Position numbers and translations under genes: made by a program. The notes below the pieces were generated by a model. The model saw only the letters and a list, made by a program, of their open reading frames with translations. It made no database searches and had not been told where the DNA came from. This document shows positions 1-8,305 of a stretch of DNA of 64,000 nucleotides, piece by piece (the first letter of the stretch is position 1; each line of letters starts with the position of its first letter). The stretch is taken from the NCBI RefSeq assembly GCF_965243865.1, contig NZ_OZ251603.1:372001-436000 (forward strand), read 5' to 3'. The stretch comes from Hyphomicrobium_A sp965243865. Lineage in GTDB: Bacteria > Pseudomonadota > Alphaproteobacteria > Rhizobiales > Hyphomicrobiaceae.

Positions 1-27
1 CTCGACGAACATATTGGCGGGCATAAA

Positions 28-351
28 CTAGTTTGGGGTCCGCAACCCGACATAGATTGACCCCCACACGTTCTTGTCGACCGACTGCACCTTGCCGCTG
101 ATCACGATCAGCTTTCCCGCAAGCTTCTCGTCCGTCGCAACTTCGTTCTCGTCATACGCATTGAACAATTGGTTGGCAGAGACGCGTACAGTCGCTTTGG
201 TTGGGATCGCCGCGACAGTCTCCGGTGCTGCTGCAGGCGTAGCGCCTGCATTGTGAGTCGTATTCTCGCTACCCGCGTTCTGCGGGGGCGCCAAATGCAA
301 CCCCACAAGAACCAGCAAGCCGACGGCGATGAGCACTCGTAGTGTTCCCAT
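28..351 (-). CDS. Secreted OB-fold (tRNA_anti-like) protein, apparently cut short by an in-frame TAG
   Basis: About 107 residues from an ATG preceded by GGGGGAG; a GTG at 393 gives a longer form with a weaker ribosome site. Residues 1-20 form a hydrophobic signal or anchor, then an Ala/Pro/Thr-rich linker, then a segment typical of the tRNA_anti-like OB-fold family (ANQLFNAYDENEVATDEKL, followed by a GKVQSVDKN strand). The family normally continues past the YVGLRTPN strand. Here TAG stops it, yet the same frame goes on as FMPANMFVE to the window edge, which looks like the missing family end. The gene may therefore carry a nonsense mutation (CAG to TAG fits). Molecular function of the family is unknown. 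Confidence 0.6.
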   Translation of the reverse strand: MGTLRVLIAVGLLVLVGLHLAPPQNAGSENTTHNAGATPAAAPETVAAIPTKATVRVSANQLFNAYDENEVATDEKLAGKLIVISGKVQSVDKNVWGSIYVGLRTPN

Positions 352-568
352 TGCTCCCCCAATCAATTCGGCAATTCGCGGAGTAACATCCACCTAATGA
401 CTATACGGAGCATTTTTGCTCGTTGATCCTGAGCTGTCTAGGCTCGTCGAGGAATGAGGACGACGCTCGTTGCCAAGACAGCAGTGCCTAAGCTGTTCGC
501 GCCGGTCAGTGCTACTTGAACCGCTCGCTGCCTAGTGCTCAATTTCACGGTAACACGGAGGGGCTGAC

Positions 569-1942
569 GTGGGATCTCAGGAGCAGGCACTTTACTTGAT
601 CGCTGCCGCCTCCTTGGCGTGGAGCGCCACCGTGGCCGCTGTCTTGCTGTGGTGGGGTGAACGCCGACAGCGTATTGCGCTCGAAGGTCGCTTTCGCACT
701 GTCGTCGATGCCGACGCGCTGGCCGCAGAAATAGTACGCAATGCACGCGCCGAGCTTGTCGCGCTGACCGATCAGGTAGCCCAGCACCGATCCCAGGTTG
801 CCGCGCTCGATAGCCTAATAGCTCAAAAGTCGAGCGATCTTGACGCCGTGGCCAAGGAGATTTCCATTTTCGACGAGAGGAGGGAGCTAGCAGACGCCGG
901 CTTCTACGCGCCTCACTTCGAGTTTCAGGATAGCGAGCAGTACAAAGCGCAGATCCTCAGCGTTCGCGACAGTCAGAAATCGATGATCAATGATAAGACG
1001 GCCGTACGGACACCGTTGGGTTGGTCGGTCAACGGAAGCACCGCGCAGGGTCGGACGATGCTGAATCGCGCCGCGAAGCTCACGCTGCGGGCGTTCAACG
1101 GCGAGTGCGATGCAGCCGTCTCCAATGTCCGATGGAACAACGCCGCGACGATGGAGAAGCGGATCATCACGGCGAAAGACCGCATCGACAAGCTCAACGC
1201 CACGCTCGAGGTGATGATCTCGTCCGACTACCTGGCTGCGAAGCTCCGCGAATTGCGCCTGACGCACGAGTACCGCGAAAAGTTGAGACAGGAAAAAGAG
1301 GACCGAGCGGAGCAATCCCGCCTCGCCAGAGAGGAGCAGCGGCTTCTCCGCGATCTCGAGGATGCCGAGCAGAACGAGAGGAATTACTCCGACCTCCTAA
1401 CAAAGGCTCGTGCCGAAGCGGAGAGCGTCGTTGGTCCCAAACTGGAGGCATACAGAGCCCAGATTGAGGTTCTTGAGAACAAGCTTGCCGCCGCCCAGGC
1501 CCGGGTCGAGCGGGCCCAAGCGATGGCCGAGCGGACAACATCAGGTTACGTTTATATCATATCCAACGTGGGATCATTCGGTCGCGATGTAGTCAAGATC
1601 GGACTGACTCGTCGCCTGGATCCGATGGATCGTGTCTACGAGTTGGGCGATGCCAGCGTGCCATTCGTCTTCGACGTGCACGCGGTCATCTACAGCGACG
1701 CGGCGCCAGCGCTGGAACGCGCGCTGCATGCCGAGTTTCATGACCGCCGGATCAATGCGAGCAACTTCCGCAAGGAATTCTTCCGCGCCTCGCTCGATGA
1801 AGTGGAGGATGCCGTCCGCCGGCTAGCACCTAGTGCCCCGTTCTTTCGCGACATTGAGGCCAGAGAGTACCGAGAGACTCTGGCGCGTCGGCAGATGGCA
1901 CTGGTCGGGGCCGTGCCGCAGCCAGCTATGCGCGGCGCTTGA
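569..1942 (+). CDS. Membrane-anchored coiled-coil protein with DUF4041 and GIY-YIG-like (T5orf172/MUG113) nuclease domain
   Basis: 457 residues from a GTG with CGGAGGGG just upstream. Residues 9-29 are one transmembrane segment, followed by a coiled coil (about 50-105), a DUF4041-like region (about 100-260, with GFYAPHFEFQDSEQYKAQI), a charged Glu/Arg coiled coil (230-322), and a C-terminal GIY-YIG-type domain from residue 327: GYVYIISN, VKIGLTRR, and an LERALHAEFHDRRIN stretch followed by RKEFF. DUF4041-T5orf172 proteins are common in phages and islands; a DNA-nicking role is inferred from the fold only. It lies in the integrated element beside the integrase and is followed by a terminator-like hairpin, so it is probably monocistronic. 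Confidence 0.8.
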   Translation: MGSQEQALYLIAAASLAWSATVAAVLLWWGERRQRIALEGRFRTVVDADALAAEIVRNARAELVALTDQVAQHRSQVAALDSLIAQKSSDLDAVAKEISIFDERRELADAGFYAPHFEFQDSEQYKAQILSVRDSQKSMINDKTAVRTPLGWSVNGSTAQGRTMLNRAAKLTLRAFNGECDAAVSNVRWNNAATMEKRIITAKDRIDKLNATLEVMISSDYLAAKLRELRLTHEYREKLRQEKEDRAEQSRLAREEQRLLRDLEDAEQNERNYSDLLTKARAEAESVVGPKLEAYRAQIEVLENKLAAAQARVERAQAMAERTTSGYVYIISNVGSFGRDVVKIGLTRRLDPMDRVYELGDASVPFVFDVHAVIYSDAAPALERALHAEFHDRRINASNFRKEFFRASLDEVEDAVRRLAPSAPFFRDIEAREYRETLARRQMALVGAVPQPAMRGA

Positions 1943-2063
1943 GCGACCTAATATCGCTGTGAGCGAACACCGCCGCTGGACAGTCCCCCGCCCGCACACG
2001 GCAAGCAGGGCAGGTGAAAGTCGCTCACGTCTGCATAGCGACAGGCATCTACTAGCACCGATT

Positions 2064-2103
2064 AGCCGGCGTTGGGATTGTCCCCAGCGCCGGCTTCTTT
2101 TTG
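2064..2103 (+). terminator. Rho-independent terminator after the GIY-YIG gene
   Basis: AGCCGGCG-TTGGGA pairs with TCCCCAGCGCCGGCT across a three-base loop with one G-T and one bulge, and is followed by TCTTTTTG. It lies about 120 bases after the stop of the upstream gene on the same strand. Confidence 0.7.
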
Positions 2104-2164
2104 AGCAGGAGGTCGCGCTGACGTCCTGGTCGTCATCATGAACATGCAACGCATGGAGGTCACT

Positions 2165-2350
2165 ATGAGGCCAAGTCGCAAACGTCGCGCAGTGCCAGTC
2201 CCACCGTCCTGGAAGTCAACGCGCCCAGCGGTGCACTGGCTCGATCGTCATGAGCGCGAGGCGGAAGCCCGAGATGCACGGCTGGCGCTGCTCTTGCGGG
2301 ATAGCGATCACGAGGGGCGCACCGGCAATGAAGACAACCGCTCGTCGTAA
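2165..2350 (+). CDS. Possible small basic protein, unknown function
   Basis: A 61-residue frame starting MRPSRKRRAVPVPPSWK, very rich in Arg and charged residues, with no recognisable family, signal peptide or membrane segment. The start is chosen because GGAGGT sits four bases before this ATG; an in-frame ATG at 2138 has no ribosome site at proper distance. It follows the terminator of the upstream gene and its last 43 bases overlap the 3' end of the convergent integrase gene, which weakens the call. Real expression is uncertain. Confidence 0.35.
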   Translation: MRPSRKRRAVPVPPSWKSTRPAVHWLDRHEREAEARDARLALLLRDSDHEGRTGNEDNRSS

Positions 2351-3537
2351 TGATGAGGCTCGCGCTGCGGCGCCGAAGCCCCTGCAACATACTGGCCCCA
2401 CGCGGCCATCAGCTCTTTGCGCTTCGCGAATAGATCGCCACGTCTGTACGCGCCCTCGACTGGGTTCTCGACTCGGTGCGCGAGGGCGGCCTCGCAGACC
2501 TGAGGCTGAAAGTTAGTCTCCTCCGCGGCCCAGTCGCGGAACGAACTGCGGAACCCATGCACGGTCTCACCGCGGCCGAGGCGACGTAGGTGCATGAGCA
2601 GGGCCATATTGGATAGCGGTTCGCCGCGTGACTTGCGGCTCGGAAACACCAGTTCGCTTCTTGGCGCCAGCGCGCGTGCAAGCTTTAGTATCTCGAGGCA
2701 CCGGTCGCTGAGCGGCACGCGGTGCTGCTCCTCAGCCTTCATGCGCTCTGCGGGAATCGTCCATGTGGCGGTCTGCATGTCGATCTCGTCCCAGCGCGCA
2801 CCCAGGACTTCGTTGGTGCGTGCGGCAGTCAAGATCGTGAACTCAAGCGCCAGCCTAACCTCTCCGCGCCCATTGCTGGCGTGCAGGCGTCGAACCAAGC
2901 CAGGAACCTCCGCGTAGAGCACTGCTGGATGGTGGCTCGACCGCTTCGGTTGCTTAGGCAGGCCGGCGCGGACCGCGTCGGCGGGATTGATACCGTCACG
3001 GTGACCTGCAACTCGAGCCCGCTCCAGCACGACGCGAATACGCCCGAGCACGCGACGCGCTGTTTCCGCCTTGATCAGCCAGATCGGCGACAACACGTTG
3101 AGCAGGTCGCCCGAGTTAATGTCCGAAACCAGGAGATCGCCGATCTTAGGGAAGGCGTGCTGCTTTAGCGTGTTGATCCACTGGTCGCGGTGTTTGCCGT
3201 TGCGCCAGGACTTGCAGCGCCGCTCGTGTTCCTGCTCCGCGGCCTCTCGGAACGTCGGCACGGTCGAGCGCGCGGCTCGTTGCACCGCTACTGGATCCCT
3301 GCCGGCGCGTGCGGCCTTCCGGAGCTCAGCTGCGCGATCGCGTGCCTCGACGAGGGAGACATCCCCGGCGGATCCAAGCCCGACGTCGCGGCGGCGGCCA
3401 TTCACAGTCAGCCGCAGGACCCAGCGCTTGGCGCCGCCTTCGAACACGCGGAGCAGAAGGCCCTGCCCATCGCGGTAGACTCCAGGCTTGCGCGCTTGCT
3501 TCACGCTCATGGCCGTGAGCAGGTTTGCCTTCGCCAT
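2308..3537 (-). CDS. Tyrosine-type site-specific integrase (P4 family, DUF4102 arm-binding N-terminus)
   Basis: 409 residues from the ATG giving MAKANLLTAMSVKQARKPG, preceded by AAGGGGGACG; a longer frame to 3648 reads only through the repeats upstream. N-terminus (1-90) is the arm-type DNA-binding DUF4102 fold (GVYRDGQGLLLRV, GGAKRWVLR), then a core-binding helical region, then the catalytic domain: Arg in LTAARTNEVLGARWDEID, His-x-x-Arg in HGFRSSFRDWAAE, and the late His and Tyr in LAHRV and EGAYRRGD. The C-terminal tail runs about 25 residues past the usual end. It starts about 195 bases from the 3' end of tRNA-Ser(UGA), the classical arrangement of an island integrated at a tRNA, with the element extending leftwards. 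Confidence 0.93.
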   Translation of the reverse strand: MAKANLLTAMSVKQARKPGVYRDGQGLLLRVFEGGAKRWVLRLTVNGRRRDVGLGSAGDVSLVEARDRAAELRKAARAGRDPVAVQRAARSTVPTFREAAEQEHERRCKSWRNGKHRDQWINTLKQHAFPKIGDLLVSDINSGDLLNVLSPIWLIKAETARRVLGRIRVVLERARVAGHRDGINPADAVRAGLPKQPKRSSHHPAVLYAEVPGLVRRLHASNGRGEVRLALEFTILTAARTNEVLGARWDEIDMQTATWTIPAERMKAEEQHRVPLSDRCLEILKLARALAPRSELVFPSRKSRGEPLSNMALLMHLRRLGRGETVHGFRSSFRDWAAEETNFQPQVCEAALAHRVENPVEGAYRRGDLFAKRKELMAAWGQYVAGASAPQREPHHYDERLSSLPVRPS

Positions 3538-3541
3538 CCCG

Positions 3542-3596
3542 CGTCCCCCTTTTGCAGCCGACGCCGTGTGCGCCGTCCCCCTTTGCGTCCCCCTTT
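3542..3596 (-). repeat. Three copies of an 11-base direct repeat between integrase and tRNA
   Basis: CGTCCCCCTTT occurs at 3542-3552, 3574-3584 and 3586-3596, all in one orientation; the copy nearest the integrase also supplies its ribosome-binding sequence. Position between tRNA 3' end and integrase start suits integrase arm-type binding sites, but this is inference. Confidence 0.6.
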
Positions 3597-3731
3597 TTTC
3601 GTGCGCTGCAGTGAGATTCGGCAAGCTCGCGTGAGCAGTCATGCACACGTGATTTCCAGCCTAAGTGTGCGTAGAACCGAGCAGTTTGGACTACGATGAG
3701 CTACCCTGAGCACTCCTGGGCAGCAGTGCGT

Positions 3732-3821
3732 TGGCGGAAGGGGTGGGATTCGAACCCACGGTACGGTTTCCCGCACGGCGGTTTTCAAGACCGCTGCCTT
3801 AAACCACTCGGCCACCCTTCC
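3732..3821 (-). tRNA. tRNA-Ser (anticodon UGA)
   Basis: The minus strand folds as a class II tRNA of 90 bases: acceptor stem GGAAGGG paired with CCCTTCC, discriminator G, encoded CCA, D arm starting GGCCGAGTGG, anticodon stem-loop CGGTCTTGAAAACCG with TGA, long variable arm, and T arm GGTTCGAATCC. The gene is intact although an integrase abuts its 3' end, so the element must have restored the 3' end on insertion. Confidence 0.96.
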
Positions 3822-4000
3822 AATCTTCGCTCCCGCGAGGCGCGGAACCTATAGCTCTCCGCCGCGCGGCTCAAGCTGGGCCTCGCTTTTACCCAAACTC
3901 AAACGTGATTTGCCATCCTCGCGCCATGCGGGCGCCCGTCGCGGCGTGCATCGCTTAGGGGCGTCAGGCCGCGCGTGCCTGAACGGCGGATCAGTTGCGT

Positions 4001-5050
4001 ATGTTGGTTCAAAAAGCAAATCCGGCATCGAAGCGGCCCCCCGGGGCCGTTCAGAGAACCTTTGGCAACCTCCGTCTGCGCAACTGGCCGAGCGCCCTGG
4101 CGCTGGGATTCTTGCCAATTTTGCCGTTGCTGCTCGCAGCCTGCTCGGGCGGAAGCGGCTTCGACAGCAGCCTCGGCGTCACGTCCAGCCCCCGCGTGGC
4201 CAGCAGTGGACGCATCCCGAAAGGTGGTGGTGTCTACAAGGTTGGGCGCCCCTACCGCGTGGCCGGCCGCTGGTACCACCCGCACGAGGATCCGAACTAC
4301 GACCGCACGGGCGTCGCTTCCTGGTACGGCACCGGATTTCACGGACGCCGCACGGCCAACGGCGAGGTCTACGATATGTACGCGCTGACGGCGGGCCATC
4401 CGACGCTGCCGCTGCCGTCCTATGCCTATGTTACGAACCTGCAGAACGGCCGCACCATCCTGGTGCGCGTCAACGATCGCGGCCCCTACGCCAAGGATCG
4501 GCTGATCGACTTGTCGTATCAGTCCGCCCGCACGCTCGGTTTCCATCAGCATGGTCTGGCGCGCGTACGCGTGCGCTACGCCGGCCGCGCCCCGCTGAAC
4601 GGCGATGACAGCGCCGAGCGCCGTTTCCTTGCGCAATCTCAATCCGGCAACCGCTACGCTGCGGTGCAAACCGGAACATCCGCCATATCGACAGGATCGC
4701 TGCGCTCTCCAGGCCAGCAGCCTACGTGGTCAGTCGCCCAGTATCGCCGCGGACTGACGGGTAAGGCCAGCGCGCCGGCAGCGCTCGGATCCCCTCCACC
4801 GGCGATCTATCTGCGCGTCGGCACGTTTCGATCCCGACCTGAGGTCGAACGGCTTCGCTGGATGCTGGCCGGACCTGATCCCGCAGCCGTCGAGCCTGTC
4901 GGCGCGGCGGAAGCCGATGGTTTTCGCTTGCGCCTCGGCCCCTATGACGATGCTGGCGCCGCATCCGCCATGGCACGAATCGCCGCTGCTGGCTTCGAAC
5001 CGGACGCAAGCTCTGAAACGCTTGGCGAAAGAGGGACTTCCAAGCGTTGA
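4001..5050 (+). CDS. rlpA: Septal ring lytic transglycosylase RlpA family lipoprotein with SPOR domain
   Basis: 349 residues; a TTG two codons upstream is an alternative start. A lipoprotein signal ends in LLAACSGG, so Cys is probably lipidated. The double-psi beta-barrel domain (about residues 95-205) shows GVASWYGTGFHGRRTANGE, VTNLQNGR and VRVNDRGPY, including the catalytic-type Asp of the RlpA family. A SPOR domain (about 265-340, YLRVGTFRSRPEVERLR to FRLRLGPYDDAG) should bind denuded peptidoglycan at division sites. RlpA cleaves glycan strands lacking stem peptides. It precedes the D,D-carboxypeptidase gene by 75 bases on the same strand. Confidence 0.93.
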   Translation: MLVQKANPASKRPPGAVQRTFGNLRLRNWPSALALGFLPILPLLLAACSGGSGFDSSLGVTSSPRVASSGRIPKGGGVYKVGRPYRVAGRWYHPHEDPNYDRTGVASWYGTGFHGRRTANGEVYDMYALTAGHPTLPLPSYAYVTNLQNGRTILVRVNDRGPYAKDRLIDLSYQSARTLGFHQHGLARVRVRYAGRAPLNGDDSAERRFLAQSQSGNRYAAVQTGTSAISTGSLRSPGQQPTWSVAQYRRGLTGKASAPAALGSPPPAIYLRVGTFRSRPEVERLRWMLAGPDPAAVEPVGAAEADGFRLRLGPYDDAGAASAMARIAAAGFEPDASSETLGERGTSKR

Positions 5051-5125
5051 CATCGGCTGCGCACTGAATTGATAGTCCGATCTACCCTGTTGGTGTCCGG
5101 CTTCATCCCAAGGTGCCAAGGCGCA

Positions 5126-6325
5126 ATGCTCTCCTCCGTCCATCGAAGCACTCTCGGTTCGCTCACCGCGGCAGCTGCACTTCTCGTCGCGCTCGCCATC
5201 GCGCTTATGCCGCAATTGGCCTTCGCCCAGAGCGGGGGCTTCAACACGCGCGCGAAGGCGGCCGTCCTTCTCGATGCCGACACTGGCGCCATCCTCTATC
5301 AGAACAACGCCGACGAGCTTCTCGCGCCCGCGTCTGTGTCGAAGTTGATGACCGCTGAGATCGTCTTTCGGGCGCTCAAAGAGGGCAAGCTCAAGCTCAC
5401 CGACGAATTTACGATGAGCGAGCACGCTTGGCGCACGGGCGGCGCGCCCTCACGCACGTCGTCAATGTTCGTGCCGATCAACACCAACGCGACAATCGAT
5501 GACCTGATCAAGGGCCTCATCATTCAATCGGGCAACGACGCCGCAATCTGCCTCGCCGAAGGCCTCAGCGGCTCGGAGGCGAAATTCGCCGAGCGCATGA
5601 CGGCTGAGGCGCGCCGTCTCGGCCTGACCAAATCAACCTTCGCCAACCCCAGCGGTCTTTATGATCCCGGCCAGCAGATGACTGCGCGCGAGATCGCGCT
5701 GCTGGCGCATCACCTGATCAAGGAATACCCCGAGTACTATCCGATCTTCTCCCAGCGCCTGTTCGAGTATCGCAAGCACAAGTTCTACAACCGCAATCCG
5801 TTGCTGCCGCTCGACATCGGCGCCGACGGCCTCAAGACCGGTTACGTCAAGGAGTCTGGCTACAATCTCGTCGGCTCCGCGGTGCAGAACGGCAAGCGCC
5901 TGATCGTCGTGGTCATGGGCCTTCCAACCGAATCCGATCGCACCTCCGAAGCCAAGAAGCTCCTCGATTGGGGGTATCGCAGCTTTGCCCCCTTCAAGCT
6001 GTTCGATGCCGGCGAAACCGTCGGCAGTGCGCGTGTGTGGGGCGGCGAGCAATTCTACGTTCCGTTGACGGGCGATGGCCCCATTTCGGTTATCTTGCCG
6101 CGCGTGCCGGAAAATCCCCGCCTCAAGGCTGAGATCATCTACGACGGTCCGCTGAAGCCGCCGGTGAAAAAGGGCGACCGCGTCGGCACGCTGCGCGTGA
6201 CCAGCCAGACCAATCAGGTCAACGAGGTGCCGCTCTACGCCGCGCAGGACGTCGAGCCGGGCGGCCTCGTGCGCCGCGGTCTCGATTCCCTGGCGCATCT
6301 GGCGCTAAGCTGGGTCCCGCTGTAG
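5126..6325 (+). CDS. dacA: D-alanyl-D-alanine carboxypeptidase (penicillin-binding protein 5/6 type, peptidase S11)
   Basis: 399 residues. The ATG at 5126 is preferred over a TTG at 5069 because it has AAGG upstream and begins a clean signal peptide ending ALA-like at LAFAQS. Active-site motifs are all present: SVSK (70-73), SGN (135-137) and KTG (237-239). The C-terminal beta-rich PBP5_C domain (from about 285: ETVGSARVWGGEQFYVPL) ends in an amphipathic segment that would anchor it to the outer face of the inner membrane. It removes the terminal D-Ala of muropeptides. Located between rlpA and tmk as in other Hyphomicrobiales; paralogues make the exact symbol (dacA, dacC or dacF) uncertain. 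Confidence 0.93.
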   Translation: MLSSVHRSTLGSLTAAAALLVALAIALMPQLAFAQSGGFNTRAKAAVLLDADTGAILYQNNADELLAPASVSKLMTAEIVFRALKEGKLKLTDEFTMSEHAWRTGGAPSRTSSMFVPINTNATIDDLIKGLIIQSGNDAAICLAEGLSGSEAKFAERMTAEARRLGLTKSTFANPSGLYDPGQQMTAREIALLAHHLIKEYPEYYPIFSQRLFEYRKHKFYNRNPLLPLDIGADGLKTGYVKESGYNLVGSAVQNGKRLIVVVMGLPTESDRTSEAKKLLDWGYRSFAPFKLFDAGETVGSARVWGGEQFYVPLTGDGPISVILPRVPENPRLKAEIIYDGPLKPPVKKGDRVGTLRVTSQTNQVNEVPLYAAQDVEPGGLVRRGLDSLAHLALSWVPL

Positions 6326-6385
6326 CGCGCTCGCCGTTGGCATGTTACCGACGCCCAACGGCTCGGCCGCTAGGGATTTCATAGA

Positions 6386-7042
6386 GTGCTCGGCAGGTTC
6401 ATTACGTTTGAAGGCGGGGAGGGGTCGGGCAAGTCGACCCAGGCGCGGTTGCTCGCGGCCCAACTCTCGCGCGTCGGCATCAGCACCGAGATCACACGCG
6501 AGCCGGGTGGCTCCCCGTTCGCCGAAGCCCTGCGCGCCGTCATCCTCGATCCCAACATGCCGCAGCACTCCGCGCTGTCGGAAGCACTGCTGTTCTATTC
6601 GGCTCGCGCGGATCACCTCGACAACACCGTGCGCCCGGCTCTGAATGCAGGGCAGTGGGTCATCTGCGACCGCTTCATCGATTCAACGCGCGTCTATCAG
6701 GGCGAGGCTGGCGGCCTTCCCGGTGAAATCATCGACGTGTTGAACCACATGGTCGTCAGCCCGACGTTTCCGGACCTCACCTTCATCCTCGACATCCCAG
6801 CCGAGTTGGGCCTTGGCCGCGCGCACAGCCGCAGAGTGGATAAGGTCAATCCCGACACCGAGGCGGACGCCTACGAAAAGCGTGATCTCGCCTTCCACTG
6901 GAAGCTGCGCGAAGCCTTCCGCGAGATCGCCGCCCAGGAGCCCGAACGTTGCGTGCTCATCGACGCCACGCAGGAGCCGGACGCGGTATTCGCTGCGGTT
7001 TGGCGTGCTGTCGAAGCGCGTTTGCTTGCACCGGCCCGCTGA
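6386..7042 (+). CDS. tmk: Thymidylate kinase
   Basis: 218 residues from a GTG with AGGGA upstream. The P-loop GGEGSGKST is at residues 10-18; other family marks are TREPGGSPFAE, the DRFIDSTRVYQG DRX motif and a lid with the Arg-rich AHSRRVDKVNPDTEAD. It phosphorylates dTMP to dTDP for DNA synthesis. Its stop shares one base with the start of holB (TGATG), which indicates translational coupling; the tmk-holB pair is conserved across bacteria. Confidence 0.95.
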   Translation: MLGRFITFEGGEGSGKSTQARLLAAQLSRVGISTEITREPGGSPFAEALRAVILDPNMPQHSALSEALLFYSARADHLDNTVRPALNAGQWVICDRFIDSTRVYQGEAGGLPGEIIDVLNHMVVSPTFPDLTFILDIPAELGLGRAHSRRVDKVNPDTEADAYEKRDLAFHWKLREAFREIAAQEPERCVLIDATQEPDAVFAAVWRAVEARLLAPAR

Positions 7043-8175
7043 TGGCGCGCGCACCGGCCATCGCCGAGATCGAGGAGCTGCCCGAAGCCGACCGGCTGGG
7101 CGATTTTCCCCATCCGCGCAACACGCGAGCCCTCTTCGGTCAGACCGACGCCGAACGCGCGCTCGCCGAAGCGCTGGCGAGCGGACGCATGCATCACGCA
7201 TGGCTGTTGGCCGGCCCGAAGGGCATCGGCAAGGCGACGCTGGCTTATCGATTTGCGCGCGCCGCACTTGCGCAGCCGCACGAGCGAGACCCCGCCGGGC
7301 AGAGCCTCAAAGTCGATGACGCAACTATCGCCGCGCGCCAGGTGCGGGCGCTGTCGCATCCCGGACTGCTTGTCGTTCGCCGCCCGTACGACATCAAGGG
7401 CAAGCGGTTTGCCTCCAGCATCCCCGTCGATGAAGTGCGCCGCCTGCGCACGTTTCTAGGCCACCGCGCCGCGGGTGACGGATGGCGCGTCGTCATCGTC
7501 GACGATGCCAATGAGCTGAATGTCAACGCGGCCAACGCGCTGCTGAAATCGCTCGAAGAGCCGCCGGAGCGCACGGTGTTCCTGCTCGTGTCGCCGGCCC
7601 CTGGCGACCTCGTGCCGACGATCCGCTCGCGCTGTCGTATGCTGTCGATGCCGGCGCTGGCCGATGGAGACCTGCGCGCCGCGGCAACGGCGGCCTTAGG
7701 TGCCGCAGACATGCCCCCACCAGCGGACGCAGACTGGGCGCCGCTCGAGCGGCTGTCGGGGGGAAGCGTCGCCCGCCTCCTGGGCTTGTTCGGCACCGGC
7801 GGCCTCGCGCTGCAGGCCCAGATCGACCGTCTCTTGGGTTTGCTGCCACGCGTCGACTGGAAAGCAGTCCATGCCCTATCCGACGAGCTACAACCCGCCG
7901 CCGCCCAGCCTAAATTCGAGCTATTCTTCGAGCTGCTTATGGCGACCCTTGCGCACCTGATACGGCTCGCCGCGACGGGGGAGGGAAGCCCCGAGGATCG
8001 GAGCTTGGCCGCCAAGCTGATCGGCACGGGCCGACTTGCCTCATTTGCTGCGCTGTGGGAAAGAGTAGCCCGCGAAAAGGCCGATACGCTTGCGCTCAAC
8101 CTCGACCGCAAAAGCCTTATCATTCAAACCGTCGCGGCATTGAGCGCCGCCGCACAGGATCGAAGGCCCGACTGA
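7042..8175 (+). CDS. holB: DNA polymerase III subunit delta'
   Basis: 377 residues starting MARAPAIAEIEELPEADRL at the ATG overlapping the tmk stop. The AAA+ clamp-loader fold is visible: HHAWLLAGPKGIGKATLAYRFA (degenerate Walker A), VVIVDDANELNVNAANALLKSLEEPP (Walker B and sensor region) and the SRC motif in TIRSRCRML. Delta' is the non-ATP-hydrolysing wrench of the clamp loader; the usual Zn-binding cysteines are absent, as is common in alphaproteobacteria. The C-terminal helical collar runs from about residue 215. Confidence 0.93.
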   Translation: MARAPAIAEIEELPEADRLGDFPHPRNTRALFGQTDAERALAEALASGRMHHAWLLAGPKGIGKATLAYRFARAALAQPHERDPAGQSLKVDDATIAARQVRALSHPGLLVVRRPYDIKGKRFASSIPVDEVRRLRTFLGHRAAGDGWRVVIVDDANELNVNAANALLKSLEEPPERTVFLLVSPAPGDLVPTIRSRCRMLSMPALADGDLRAAATAALGAADMPPPADADWAPLERLSGGSVARLLGLFGTGGLALQAQIDRLLGLLPRVDWKAVHALSDELQPAAAQPKFELFFELLMATLAHLIRLAATGEGSPEDRSLAAKLIGTGRLASFAALWERVAREKADTLALNLDRKSLIIQTVAALSAAAQDRRPD

Positions 8176-8305
8176 GAGATGCACCCGCAGCGCCGGACCA
8201 GCACCGACCTTCCGTGTCCCGCCCGAATGTGAAGCGGACGCACCGGCTCGGCCGGTCACCGTTTCCATTCACAACTGCATCTCGAGACAAGGGACCAAAA
8301 AGTCC

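Noticed and set aside
3538..3648. N-terminal extension of the integrase to 3648
   Set aside because: It only translates the CGTCCCCCTTT repeats and has no family counterpart; the ATG at 3537 has the ribosome site.
1..3730. Second copy of the tRNA-Ser 3' end as the other attachment site
   Set aside because: Looked for by eye and not found; it probably lies left of the window.
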